This document shows positions 6,117-14,510 of a stretch of 34,625 nucleotides of DNA, in pieces; the stretch's first letter is position 1, and each line of letters starts with the position of its first letter. Both the position numbers and the translations under genes were made by a program. The notes under the pieces were generated by a model, which was not told the origin of the DNA, made no database searches, and saw nothing but the letters and a program-made list of their open reading frames with translations. Origin of the DNA: a virus. The stretch lies in the IMG/VR virus record IMGVR_UViG_3300032223_001026, positions 1 to 34,625 of that record; one strand, 5' to 3'.

Positions 6117-6286
6117 GAAAAAAGCAGATTCGAGTTACTTATGAAACTAGGTACAAAGAATTGTTGAAAGAATATCAAAGTGCTTTAGATAGAATGGGTA
6201 AACAAACTGTCAGAATTATTGAACTACAGAAACTGGTAAGAGAGGCCCATGAGATTATGGTTAAGCATATGGATTTTAAAGAATAA
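6113..6286 (+). CDS. Small coiled-coil protein, last early gene
   Basis: A 57-residue protein starting MRKKQIRVTYETRYKELL and ending HEIMVKHMDFKE. It is an uninterrupted charged helix with heptad-like leucines, typical of a short coiled coil. The ATGA overlap with the previous gene supports it as real. It ends the rightward unit just before the convergent gap. Function unknown. Confidence 0.6.
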   Translation: MRKKQIRVTYETRYKELLKEYQSALDRMGKQTVRIIELQKLVREAHEIMVKHMDFKE

Positions 6287-6294
6287 TCCTCTTA

Positions 6295-6392
6295 AGGGCA
6301 GTTAAGCCTACATTCAAGGATGCAACAAGTAAGGGTTTTTTAGGCTTTCCACCTTACAAGTAACAGTTGCCAAATTGATGCCCTATTTTTTT
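6295..6392. terminator. Structured convergent terminator region
   Basis: The gap between the rightward early unit and the leftward late unit is 104 bases and packed with inverted repeats. An outer stem AGGGCA (6295-6300) with TGCCCT (6379-6384) is followed by A and seven T, giving a rightward terminator shape. Inside are AAGCCTA/TAGGCTT (6304-6310, 6341-6347) and GTAAGG/CCTTAC (6329-6334, 6352-6357), which cannot all form together. It probably stops one or both transcripts; the long loop is unusual for a simple intrinsic terminator. Confidence 0.45.
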
Positions 6393-6987
6393 AAGACTCT
6401 AAAATATCCATTGCTTTATGGATTTTATTAATTCGATCATCTAAGCCTACCAAACCGCCATTAATGCGCTTAGTCATGGTTTCCCATTGCTCATCATCAG
6501 CTAATGAATTTAAACCCTTTTTGTTCCAAAACCATCCTGCCGACATACAAGCCCACATAGGTTCTAAAAGAAGCTCAGGATGCTCTGCAAAAGGTTGTCC
6601 TAGGGCATTGCCACAAGTAGTTACATTAGACCGCCCAGTAAGCTGAAAAATGCCTCTGCCATGAAATTTAAACCCATCGCCATCTTCAGTATTGCCAAGA
6701 TCAGCTCTACCGCCATAAACCTTATTGGCTAGTTTTTCAGAATTATTCGCATATTGATTAGCCACATCCAGACTAGGAAATCTACTGGGCCAAACAGCCA
6801 TAAGTCGATTAGCTGAGTAGGAAAGTCCTTCTTCAAGGGTTTTAAAGTTGCCTGACTCATGTTGTGCTTGTCCTATAAATGCAGCCTGTCTTTTTGGAGT
6901 GTCTATGCCATATTTGGCAAAAGTATCATTTAAAGGTTGTAGCCACTTAGCATCAATACCAAGGGCTTGTAATTGCTCATTTGTCAT
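6391..6987 (-). CDS. GH19 endolysin
   Basis: A 198-residue glycoside hydrolase family 19 (chitinase-like) lysozyme. It carries QAQHESGNFKTLEEGLSYSA with the expected catalytic glutamates Glu44 and Glu53, then KVYGGRADLGN and FHGRGIFQLTGRSN, the substrate-cleft signature. There is no signal peptide or cell-wall-binding domain, so it needs a holin to reach peptidoglycan. It is last in the lysis cassette and overlaps the secreted protein gene by four bases. Length and motifs are normal for Gram-negative phage GH19 endolysins, so it should cut the peptidoglycan sugar backbone at the end of infection. Confidence 0.92.
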   Translation of the reverse strand: MTNEQLQALGIDAKWLQPLNDTFAKYGIDTPKRQAAFIGQAQHESGNFKTLEEGLSYSANRLMAVWPSRFPSLDVANQYANNSEKLANKVYGGRADLGNTEDGDGFKFHGRGIFQLTGRSNVTTCGNALGQPFAEHPELLLEPMWACMSAGWFWNKKGLNSLADDEQWETMTKRINGGLVGLDDRINKIHKAMDILES

Positions 6988-7526
6988 TTACTAATGTTTC
7001 CACCTACAGGATAAATTGCCCCTGCTGGAGCTTGAGTAAATGCTGTTTCACCTGGCTTTACATGGTCAGCATTCCAAGGGCTTTCCATAATTGGGCCATA
7101 ACAAGAAGCCAATTTTGTACCATTGACTTTTTGCGCTTGAATATCACAAGGAAAACTCCACATATTGCTCATGCCTGTTGTAGGTGTTGTGCCTACAGTA
7201 AATGACCTAAATTGAGCTGCTGTAGGTGTCCAATTAGGGGCTTGTGGGTAATTAGTTACAGGAGGAACACCGAATAATGACCAGACTTTGCCAGGCTTGC
7301 TTTTACAAGAATCATTCATTAAATCCATATTAGCAATAGCAGCCCCATTAAGAATAGGGCAAACTGCCATGCCTTCTTTAAATACTTTGCCATTGACTGT
7401 CATAGTTTTGCCTGTTGGGGTAGTAGGACTAGCAGCGCATAAAGCATATTCCCCATGACAAATTGCTAAGGTATGAGCTTGGGTATTGAAAGTAAATAAA
7501 GCTAATAAAAATAATAGTTTTTTCAT
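6984..7526 (-). CDS. Secreted six-cysteine protein in lysis cassette
   Basis: A 180-residue protein with a clear signal peptide (MKKLLFLLALFTFNTQAHT), probably cut after Ala17. The mature part has six cysteines (in CHGEYALCAA, MAVCPI, DSCK, FPCDI, ASCYG), enough for three disulfides, and ends PVGGNISK. It would act in the periplasm or outside the cell. It lies between holin and endolysin genes, overlapping both. I know similar uncharacterised phage proteins but no function. It might aid outer-membrane disruption or block superinfection; both ideas are inferred from location. Confidence 0.6.
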   Translation of the reverse strand: MKKLLFLLALFTFNTQAHTLAICHGEYALCAASPTTPTGKTMTVNGKVFKEGMAVCPILNGAAIANMDLMNDSCKSKPGKVWSLFGVPPVTNYPQAPNWTPTAAQFRSFTVGTTPTTGMSNMWSFPCDIQAQKVNGTKLASCYGPIMESPWNADHVKPGETAFTQAPAGAIYPVGGNISK

Positions 7527-7927
7527 TCTTTTGCCTTAGATTTCATGTCCATAATCTTTTCTAGGGTTCTGCCACCGAAATAAGCAGACATAACCAACAT
7601 ACCCCATTGACCTAATAACTCTACATAATTTGATGAAATCTTATAACCAGCACCATCAGCTACTGCAAAACCAACATAAGCACAAAGAATAGCTATAAGG
7701 GTCATAGGTCTAATGTTTTTAGCTAGTGCGCTATCACTTTGGGCATCAGCAGTCCATCGAGCAGAAATATTGTTTTGTTCGCTTACATCTGCATTTAATT
7801 GTGCAAGCTGCCCATTTTGTTGCATTTCAAGAAGTTTAAGCTTGGCTTCTGCTGCCTGGTTAGCATCAGGAAAAAAATGGTCGATTAGTTTATTGCCAAT
7901 TCCAAGTAAAGCATCTAATGGAAACAT
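7523..7927 (-). CDS. 3TM-type holin (GTA holin family)
   Basis: A 134-residue membrane protein. The N-terminal region (GNKLIDHFFPDANQAAEAKL, then MQQNGQLAQLN) and IRPMTLIAILCAYVGFAV match the three-transmembrane holin family first named for gene-transfer-agent release. Hydrophobic segments lie near residues 72-92 and 104-122, with an amphipathic N-terminus, and the tail is basic (KSKAKE). It is expected to form the inner-membrane holes that release the endolysin. It overlaps the secreted protein gene by about four bases. Confidence in the family is good. Confidence 0.8.
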   Translation of the reverse strand: MFPLDALLGIGNKLIDHFFPDANQAAEAKLKLLEMQQNGQLAQLNADVSEQNNISARWTADAQSDSALAKNIRPMTLIAILCAYVGFAVADGAGYKISSNYVELLGQWGMLVMSAYFGGRTLEKIMDMKSKAKE

Positions 7928-8286
7928 TATTTTCTTCCTACAGTAGTTTCATTTTCGCCTTTGCGAACAGTAACTTTGTCACCTTCTACCTGAACTGACA
8001 TAGGGTCACGATCAGCCATGCCATCAAGACGAGAAATTAATTCTTTCATAATTTCAAATTCAGGCTTTTCTTGTTTAGGATTAGCACCAGCTACATTGTT
8101 AAGCATAGAAATGAGGGCTGTTAAAGATGCGCCCAATAAACCCATAACAGCAGCCATTTTGCCTTCATCTAATACAATAGATGCGCCTACACCCATTGCT
8201 ACAATAATAGTAATGTAAATAAGTCCATGTCTGCCAATAGCTTTGCCAGCCACTTCTTTTGCAGTTTCAATATAAGGCTGTTCCAT
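7927..8286 (-). CDS. Two-TM lysis-associated membrane protein
   Basis: A 119-residue protein with two hydrophobic helices, GLIYITIIVAMGVGASIV (about 21-38) and a second near 44-64 (AAVMGLLGASLTALISML), followed by a charged cytoplasmic-type domain. It shares a base with the start of the 3TM holin gene. The topology fits a second holin or an antiholin. The C-terminal beta-like stretch (VQVEGDKVTVRKGENETTV) is unusual for a holin. No family is assigned firmly. Confidence 0.6.
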   Translation of the reverse strand: MEQPYIETAKEVAGKAIGRHGLIYITIIVAMGVGASIVLDEGKMAAVMGLLGASLTALISMLNNVAGANPKQEKPEFEIMKELISRLDGMADRDPMSVQVEGDKVTVRKGENETTVGRK

Positions 8287-8287
8287 A

Positions 8288-8515
8288 TTATTTCACCAAA
8301 TAATGTTTAACTAAATCAATAATAAATTCTTTGCCAAAAAGAACAGAAAAAATAATGATATAAAGCATATATTCAATTTTTTGCATTCTTTGAATGCCTT
8401 TAGCAAAAGATTCTTGAATACCTTCATATCTTTGAGCACAAATTGCCTCATGCACAGACAACCTTTTATCGGTGTCATGCACCTGATCTTCTATGGTTTC
8501 CATTACAAAGTCCAT
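8288..8515 (-). CDS. XhlA-like tail-anchored membrane protein
   Basis: A 75-residue protein: a soluble helical N-terminus (METIEDQVHDTDKRLSVHEA), a basic connector, and one C-terminal transmembrane segment (YMLYIIIFSVLFG) followed by a short charged tail. This is the layout of XhlA-type hemolysin/holin accessory proteins. It opens the lysis cassette and starts in a TAATG overlap with the collar fibre gene; the ATG at 8503 is an alternative start. The role as a holin partner is inferred from topology and position. Confidence 0.6.
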   Translation of the reverse strand: MDFVMETIEDQVHDTDKRLSVHEAICAQRYEGIQESFAKGIQRMQKIEYMLYIIIFSVLFGKEFIIDLVKHYLVK

Positions 8516-9264
8516 TAAGTTTTCATAATGTATGCAAGAGCATAGTATGGAGGCATATTAGCATTAGTGCCACTTGTTCCAGCAGAAGCATTGGTTGTTG
8601 CAGTTGCAACAGTTATACCAGTTGTAGCAGTTGTTACAGACTGATTTTGACCGCCAGGATTATTTATATTTAATGAACCACCAGGATTTCCACCGCCACC
8701 ATAAGCGCCATAAGTATTATGGAAATGTCCTGGGTCTGTAACAGTTGAAGTTGAAGTTGCTGTATGAGTATGAGAAACAACAATAGCATCAGTTGAGCCA
8801 CCTGTTTGACCTACTGTGTAGTTATTACCAGCTCCCAAAACAAATGAATTTCTAAGGTCAGGAGTGCCATTAGAACCATCACAAATTACAAATCCGCTAG
8901 GAATAGAACCTGTAGAGCCTGACCAAATAATAATACAGCCAGCAGGTAAAGTTGCATTAGATGTTGGAACTGTAGTCAAAATACCTGCAATATTGTCATA
9001 AGTATTAATGACTACATTGCTTGCATCTTGTAAAACAAATTTGTAAGAATAGCCAGCCTGTAACCACATTTCACTAGGAAGTTTGCCAGTAGAACCCAAA
9101 ATTACAGGATTAGAATTAGCAATATTTCCGCTAGAGGTTGTATAGGTTGTTAAAGGGGTTGAGCTACCAGCTTGGTAACAATAAATTTGACCACCTGCTA
9201 ATGGCAAAGCGCCATTAAACATGGTTTGACCATTAAATAAAGGGGATAAATTTACTGTTGCCAT
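8515..9264 (-). CDS. Tail fibre with phage collar domain
   Basis: A 249-residue structural protein. The N-terminus (NLSPLFNGQTMFNGALPLAG, then IYCYQAGSSTPLTTY) is a common virion-attachment segment. From about residue 105 a phage tail collar domain follows: AGCIIIWSGSTGSIPSGFVI, CDGSNGTPDLRNSFVLGAG, then VSHTHTATS and PGHFHNTYG histidine motifs that bind metal in trimeric fibres. It ends with PPYYALAYIMKT. Probably a receptor-binding or collar fibre. It overlaps the transglycosylase gene by one base. Confidence 0.8.
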   Translation of the reverse strand: MATVNLSPLFNGQTMFNGALPLAGGQIYCYQAGSSTPLTTYTTSSGNIANSNPVILGSTGKLPSEMWLQAGYSYKFVLQDASNVVINTYDNIAGILTTVPTSNATLPAGCIIIWSGSTGSIPSGFVICDGSNGTPDLRNSFVLGAGNNYTVGQTGGSTDAIVVSHTHTATSTSTVTDPGHFHNTYGAYGGGGNPGGSLNINNPGGQNQSVTTATTGITVATATTNASAGTSGTNANMPPYYALAYIMKT

Positions 9265-11231
9265 TATTGTCCTTGAGGTGTTGGTTGTCCAGACAATAGC
9301 CCTCTAAGGGTTGTAACTGGAATATTTTTAGCTCTAGATTCAAATTTTGGCATTTCACCAAGTCGCATCATGTCTGCAAGTTTAGCTACTGCATTGTTTT
9401 TATTAACATTAGCAACTTGTTTAGCGCCAAAAGTAGTACCAGATAATAAAGCTGAAGAAAGGTTTCCGCTAAGTGCATGAGTTCCTACTGTGCTTAAAAC
9501 ACCCATGACAGTATCAGGAGCAAATTTAGATAATAAGTCTAAAGTTTTTTGAGTTGCGCTGCCTTTTGCAACTTCTCTAATTGCATCTTGTTCAGCAGGA
9601 GAAAAAATCCTCATGCGCTTATCATTTTTTGCCAAGCTATTCATTTGATTTTTCAAAGATTGAGATAGACTTTGATTAGTAAACTGAGCATCAGTTACCA
9701 TGTCATCAAATATTTCAGCTTTTTTCAATCTAGAATATTGAATTCTTGCATCTTTCCATGCTTGAGCACCTTGAGGGCTGCCAGCAGTTAAATGCTGGTC
9801 TGGAGCATTGAGAACATAATCATCAAACTCATCTTTTAGTTTTCCAGCCAACATTCTGACTTTAGGATTAGCAGATACTTGCTCGCCAGCGATAATTTCT
9901 CTTAAAGCTTGAAGTTCTAAATAATCCTTTGGCCTGGATGTATTCTTCAATTCATCCAATGCAGCTTTAATTCCTGAGTAAGTGCTTGAATTTTCAGCAT
10001 ATCCAAACTGTCTTAAATCTTTACCAACTTGATCCATATGCGCTGCAAACTTATCAGGAGCAAATTGAATTCCTGAAGTTTCTGCTTGTTTGTATAGATT
10101 TTTTGCAATTGCAGCAAGTTCTTCTTGAGAAGGAGCATTTAAAGACCTTTGCTTTAATGAAACTCCAAAAGGCATACCTGCTATAGCACCAGCACCCATA
10201 GCCAAGTAAGGATTACCAGTTTTTTCATAAACAGCTTGTCCTGCCACAGCAGAAGGAACAGTAGCAGCAACTTGTCTAACAGGAGCAGCAGCAGCAGACT
10301 CAGCAACTCCTCTTACAAAAGGAGAAGCTGCTGTAGTTGCTAATCTAGTGACAGCAGGTAATTCAGCAGCAGTTCCGCCCATTGCTCCACCAACAGTTTC
10401 AATCATTCTTTCTGGGCCTGTTTGTGCAACAGGAAGCCCAGCTTGAGTCATATATTGCTGTGCAACATTACTTGGCATTTGAAGTTTAGGAATATTAGTA
10501 CCAGCAAAGCGATTAATACCACCTGTAACAGCATTAATGCCAGTATTTAATACATCGCCAACAGGAAGCGCAACAGAACCTACAAGAGCTCCTGGAGGCC
10601 CTGCTAAAGTTCCACCAATAGCAGCACCAGTTACAGCAGGAGTAGCACCCCTGGCAAACAATCCAGCAGCTCTAGGTAAAGTTAAATTAGGTTTTGATTG
10701 AAGTTCTGATTCAGGAATATTGGTGCTTCCTGGCAAAGATTCTGGATTTATAAAAAGCTTATTATTCTCAGCAAGGTCTACACCTTCTAAAACTTTATCA
10801 AGATACTTTTCTGGGTCTTTAGTTTTAAATCCACCATAAGCTTTCATGGCCTTCACATAATTCCCACCATGCTCTTTATGCAGTTGGCTAATGTAATAAT
10901 CCATTGCAGCTCTGGCTTCATCTTTATTAAAGGGATTAAATTCCACTCCTTGTTTATGAAGCATCGCTACTGTTTCAGGCATAAATTGGCCTACACCCAT
11001 AGCACCAGAAGTAGGATTTACAGCAAGAGGATTACCAGAACTTTCAGCTTGAATGACATTTTCTAAAAGTTTTATTGGAGTACCATAACTTTTTTTAGTA
11101 TCAAATTTAGTTGATTCTGGAGGTGTATATCCAGAAACCTGAACATTAGGCTTACCAGTTCCAGTTTTACCAGAACCAGGCAAAAGTTCAGGTGTTGTTA
11201 ATAAATCTGGGTCTACAAAATCTAAAGCCAT
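9264..11231 (-). CDS. Ejection protein with lytic transglycosylase domain
   Basis: A 655-residue internal virion protein. Residues about 53-145 form an SLT-type transglycosylase domain: LLENVIQAESSGNPLAVNPT with catalytic Glu63, then SGAMGVGQFMPET and YVKAMKAYGGF. The rest is long, helical and Ala/Gly-rich, with a hydrophobic stretch at about 190-240 (TPAVTGAAIGGTLAGPPGAL) that may enter membranes. It is expected to be injected with the DNA and to open the peptidoglycan locally. It occupies the P22 gp16 position in the ejection-protein order. Ends overlap both neighbours by one base, indicating coupled translation. Confidence 0.82.
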   Translation of the reverse strand: MALDFVDPDLLTTPELLPGSGKTGTGKPNVQVSGYTPPESTKFDTKKSYGTPIKLLENVIQAESSGNPLAVNPTSGAMGVGQFMPETVAMLHKQGVEFNPFNKDEARAAMDYYISQLHKEHGGNYVKAMKAYGGFKTKDPEKYLDKVLEGVDLAENNKLFINPESLPGSTNIPESELQSKPNLTLPRAAGLFARGATPAVTGAAIGGTLAGPPGALVGSVALPVGDVLNTGINAVTGGINRFAGTNIPKLQMPSNVAQQYMTQAGLPVAQTGPERMIETVGGAMGGTAAELPAVTRLATTAASPFVRGVAESAAAAPVRQVAATVPSAVAGQAVYEKTGNPYLAMGAGAIAGMPFGVSLKQRSLNAPSQEELAAIAKNLYKQAETSGIQFAPDKFAAHMDQVGKDLRQFGYAENSSTYSGIKAALDELKNTSRPKDYLELQALREIIAGEQVSANPKVRMLAGKLKDEFDDYVLNAPDQHLTAGSPQGAQAWKDARIQYSRLKKAEIFDDMVTDAQFTNQSLSQSLKNQMNSLAKNDKRMRIFSPAEQDAIREVAKGSATQKTLDLLSKFAPDTVMGVLSTVGTHALSGNLSSALLSGTTFGAKQVANVNKNNAVAKLADMMRLGEMPKFESRAKNIPVTTLRGLLSGQPTPQGQ

Positions 11232-12688
11232 TATTTGCCCCTAGTAGCAAGACCATTAATAATTCGCAAATCTTCTTGAGCCTTTTTATATCTTTGTGAC
11301 TTTTCTCCACCAAGCTCTTTAGTAATTTGAGTCAATCCTTGTGGGTCTATACCAGCATTTCTTTTAGCATCAGCTAATCGAATAGAGTCTAAGTTTAAAT
11401 TAGAGTTCCATTTTTGCTGATATTCATTAGCATAAAGACTATTTCCATTGCTAATTGTTTGAGATTGATCTACACCATGATTGAACATTTGAACACCATA
11501 AGCCAATGCTCTGTTATATCTTGAAGTATATTGAATAGCTTCTGGATTCCAAGTGGTTTTACCTGCTGTCTGAACAGCTTGCTCAATTTGTTTACCAGTA
11601 CCACCGCCACCAGTTCCACCCATTTTTCCTGCTCCATATGCAGGGTTTTGCGCCAATAAATTAGTTTCATTAGTTAATACATGACCTAAAATATCAAAGT
11701 TAGCTGCTGGATTTTTTGGATTAAATTCAGGAATCCCTACATAATTACCTTTAAGCGCATTCCATAATTGAGCACCTTGTCCAGTATCAGTAACCTGTGA
11801 TAATTGAATAGCTTGGTTTGCAGCAGATTCAATTTGAACAGCTTTACCAGCTTGTTCTCTTGATGTATTAACCAAATTATTACCAATTTCAAGATTGGTT
11901 TCAGTTTGAGGGGATAGTTTAGAAACAGCAGGTCTTTGTTGATTTGCAGGTTTATTCATTTGGTCAGGTGTAACACCGCCTTGACCGCCTACAGCAGAAC
12001 CGCCAACTTGACCGCCGCCTACCAAATATTTTGTACCTGGAGGCAAACCAGAATTATCTCCTGGTTGAGCAACTAACTCTGTACCTGGTGTTAAGCCTAA
12101 TGCAGTTGCTGGGCCAGCTTGAACTCCTGGAGCTTGACCAGTAAGTAAAGGATTTCCTGTAGTAAGAGGAGCAGTAGTACCACCAAGATTTGTTTGGGTT
12201 GGCTTTGGATATAGTGCATCTAATTGGCCTTGAGCATTTAATGATCTAGCCATACTTTGTGCAAGCCAAGCTTTTAATTGAGATGGGTTTCCACTTGCAG
12301 GAAGCCCTGCTAAAGCTTGTTGAACAGCAGCATCAGGAGTTCCTGCATTTTTAGCATGAAGTTTTACAGAATCAATAATATCTTGAGCTGTTAAATCAGG
12401 CTTGTTTATAAGTCTTTGCTGATCTTGAATGGTATTGGTTAAATGAGCTTGAAAATTTTGCAACTGAGCAGTATTGGCTTCAGCAGTTGCTTTTTGAGCT
12501 TGTGCTTGACCAGTTTCAATTTCAGAAGGCAATAATGCTTTTTTCTTTTGAAATTCAACACTTTTATTAGAAATATCAAGCATATCTGCCAAAGTAGTAG
12601 GCTTAGGCGCATTTTGGCTACCATAAATACTAGGGTCTACATTTTGACCTAATTGTGGAACTGAAACTCCGCTTGTAGAAATTGGCAT
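11231..12688 (-). CDS. Internal virion/ejection protein
   Basis: A 485-residue protein rich in Gln, Ala, Asn and Thr. Residues 40-180 are predicted coiled helix (PSEIETGQAQAQKATAEANT), the middle is Pro/Gly-rich and flexible (about 165-245), and the C-terminus is helical again. No enzymatic motif is seen. Composition, size and place between a gp7-like and a gp16-like protein suggest the gp20-like ejection protein of podoviruses. The assignment rests on synteny more than on sequence. Confidence 0.6.
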   Translation of the reverse strand: MPISTSGVSVPQLGQNVDPSIYGSQNAPKPTTLADMLDISNKSVEFQKKKALLPSEIETGQAQAQKATAEANTAQLQNFQAHLTNTIQDQQRLINKPDLTAQDIIDSVKLHAKNAGTPDAAVQQALAGLPASGNPSQLKAWLAQSMARSLNAQGQLDALYPKPTQTNLGGTTAPLTTGNPLLTGQAPGVQAGPATALGLTPGTELVAQPGDNSGLPPGTKYLVGGGQVGGSAVGGQGGVTPDQMNKPANQQRPAVSKLSPQTETNLEIGNNLVNTSREQAGKAVQIESAANQAIQLSQVTDTGQGAQLWNALKGNYVGIPEFNPKNPAANFDILGHVLTNETNLLAQNPAYGAGKMGGTGGGGTGKQIEQAVQTAGKTTWNPEAIQYTSRYNRALAYGVQMFNHGVDQSQTISNGNSLYANEYQQKWNSNLNLDSIRLADAKRNAGIDPQGLTQITKELGGEKSQRYKKAQEDLRIINGLATRGK

Positions 12689-12697
12689 AATTATTCC

Positions 12698-13444
12698 TTA
12701 AGCTGGATTAATAATGAATGAATTGCCTGCTGTTGGAGTAAATGCTCCACCAGGACTTGCTCCAGCAGCGATTGCATCAGCATTCATAGGTTGATTCATA
12801 TTATTTAACATTGAATAACCAGCCAGATTGCCTGCTGTATTTGCAACTCCTCCCCAAGTATTGCCTTGAGCAATTTGACTTGCTGCTTGAGCATTAGCAG
12901 CTCCAAGGCCAATATTTGCAACATTGGTTGCTGTTCCTAGTTGAGCATTAGCTTTACCAGTTGCGCCTGATAATCCCAAAGTAGCATTAGCCAAGTCAAT
13001 TCCAGCAATAGAATTTTTCTGATTTGTGTAATTAGTAAATGCATTTTGATAAGCATTTTGTGCATAATTTTGACTGTAATCAGACAATGATTTAAGTGTA
13101 TTACCTCCTACAACACCTCCTGTAGCATTGTTTGCCATTAAATTTGATCTTTGACCAATATCTAAACCAAAAGCAAAATTAGGTGCTAAATTGGTATTTA
13201 AGTCGGTATTGCTAAATTGACGATTAAAATAGTCATTATTCGCTGTTAAGCTAGATAAAGGAGTTGTTCCATAAGTTGCATAAGGAGCAAATTCTTGGGA
13301 AGCAGTTTGTCCAGCAGCAAGTAAATTTTGTTGATTAGCTCTTGCAGCATCAGCTTGAGTTTGAGCAGCATTTTGCTGGCCTTGGCTTGTTATATAAGCC
13401 CCTGCTACCGAACCTACAACTACTGCTGTTGCGACTCCTGACAT
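12698..13444 (-). CDS. DNA transfer (ejection) protein, gp7-like
   Basis: A 248-residue protein. It starts with a hydrophobic segment (VATAVVVGSVAGAYITSQ), then a Gln/Ala-rich coiled region (QGQQNAAQTQADAARANQQN) and a motif LLAAGQTASQEFAPYATYGT typical of proteins annotated as phage DNA transfer proteins. The rest is an Asn/Ala/Gly-rich helical repeat region. Proteins of this type line the ejection conduit with the two neighbouring larger proteins. The TAAGGAAT site at its downstream end serves the next gene. Confidence 0.7.
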   Translation of the reverse strand: MSGVATAVVVGSVAGAYITSQGQQNAAQTQADAARANQQNLLAAGQTASQEFAPYATYGTTPLSSLTANNDYFNRQFSNTDLNTNLAPNFAFGLDIGQRSNLMANNATGGVVGGNTLKSLSDYSQNYAQNAYQNAFTNYTNQKNSIAGIDLANATLGLSGATGKANAQLGTATNVANIGLGAANAQAASQIAQGNTWGGVANTAGNLAGYSMLNNMNQPMNADAIAAGASPGGAFTPTAGNSFIINPA

Positions 13445-14278
13445 TTAATTTCTCCTTGTTGCAAGGCTTAAGGCTTGCCGATAATCAATAGTAATTTCTT
13501 CACCCAAATTACCGCCTTGGCATCCATTTATAGCCTTATTTGCTATCAAATCAATATTGTTATTATCTCTCAAAACCATAATTCCATTGGCATTTTTTGC
13601 ATGATTTGTATATCTTCCTACAGGGGTTCTTTTTCCATCAATGCGAGCTGGAGCAATTACTTCTCCTTGGGCTATATTTCCTGTGGCAAATACTCCTTTG
13701 CCATCAATTCTTGAATTGGCAATCATCATTTTGTAATTACCAAAAGGCATAGGAATTTGGTCATCCATGTTTTCTGTTTGTTTTCTGACAGTTTCATGGT
13801 CAAAACCATATTCAGCAATAGCCAAATAATAATCAGCTACATCGCTAGAATGGTCTAAAGTAAGCAACAAATTTTGAGCTTTTTGGTTTTCTTGCCATGT
13901 TATGCTTTTTTCAAGAAACATTGATTCAAGCTTTTCTACATCAGTTTCTAAAGTTGAATAAACATTTTGCCAAATCATTTTTTCATGAATATAGCCAATT
14001 TTTCGACCTGGTTTAGATACAAAAACTTGAGGTGCTACTAATTCAGTTTTTGAACCATCATCATTGACCATTGTTACTCTACCAGCAATCATAATATTTA
14101 AATGCTCGGTTTTTTGATAATGCCCTATAGACAATGTTCCAGCAGGAATAGTCACCTCTCTAATATAAATATTAGGGCCAAAGCGATGCACAACAGGACA
14201 ATCTACTTGTTCATGTTTTAAAAATTCAGCTTCTAATTGCTGAACTTTTTTTTCAGTTATAACTTGTAAATTAGACAT
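13445..14278 (-). CDS. Cupin-SET domain fusion protein
   Basis: A 277-residue two-domain protein. Residues 35-110 read as a cupin: GHYQKTEHLNIMIAGR (His53, Glu58, His59) and PGRKIGYIHEKMIWQN (His98, Asn105). Residues 185-268 carry the three SET methyltransferase signatures: SRIDGKGVFATGNIAQGEVI, GRYTNHAKNANG (the Asn-His of the SAM knot) and GEEITIDY. SET enzymes methylate protein lysines with SAM. No zinc-binding pre- or post-SET cysteines are present. The start at 14278 gives an 8-base overlap with the upstream gene; an earlier in-frame start at 14308 is possible. It sits among tail and ejection genes, so a virion protein is a plausible substrate, but that is inference. Confidence 0.75.
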   Translation of the reverse strand: MSNLQVITEKKVQQLEAEFLKHEQVDCPVVHRFGPNIYIREVTIPAGTLSIGHYQKTEHLNIMIAGRVTMVNDDGSKTELVAPQVFVSKPGRKIGYIHEKMIWQNVYSTLETDVEKLESMFLEKSITWQENQKAQNLLLTLDHSSDVADYYLAIAEYGFDHETVRKQTENMDDQIPMPFGNYKMMIANSRIDGKGVFATGNIAQGEVIAPARIDGKRTPVGRYTNHAKNANGIMVLRDNNNIDLIANKAINGCQGGNLGEEITIDYRQALSLATRRN

Positions 14279-14510
14279 TGTAATAAGGCACTTTATAGGG
14301 TTTACCATTAACTGTAATATTAATAAATCCTACAGGATTAGTTGGCAAAGTTGCAGACCCTTTTGTTGCATTAGTAGCGGAGCTAAAATTTACCAAATTA
14401 AGCAAATACTGTTGCCAAGACCTAGTTGGCATTTTGGTAGTGTCATCTAAAAAAGGTGTCTGAGGATAAGGATTTTGTTGAGTTGATCCCCAAATACTAT
14501 TATTAGCCAT
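14271..14510 (-). CDS. Small tail protein at the needle-gene position
   Basis: A 79-residue protein starting MANNSIWGSTQQNPYPQTPF and containing a WQQYLLNLVNF helix, the kind of segment that opens many podovirus fibre or needle proteins. It ends with a beta stretch, FINITVNGKPYKVPYYNV. It follows the gp10-like gene directly (one-base overlap), where P22 has the long gp26 needle. It is far shorter than gp26 and may be a plug or adaptor. The role is inferred from position. Confidence 0.6.
   Translation of the reverse strand: MANNSIWGSTQQNPYPQTPFLDDTTKMPTRSWQQYLLNLVNFSSATNATKGSATLPTNPVGFINITVNGKPYKVPYYNV

Noticed and set aside
6287-6390. tRNA in the convergent gap
   Set aside because: The inverted repeats do not form a cloverleaf with an acceptor stem and anticodon loop, and no T-loop sequence is present.
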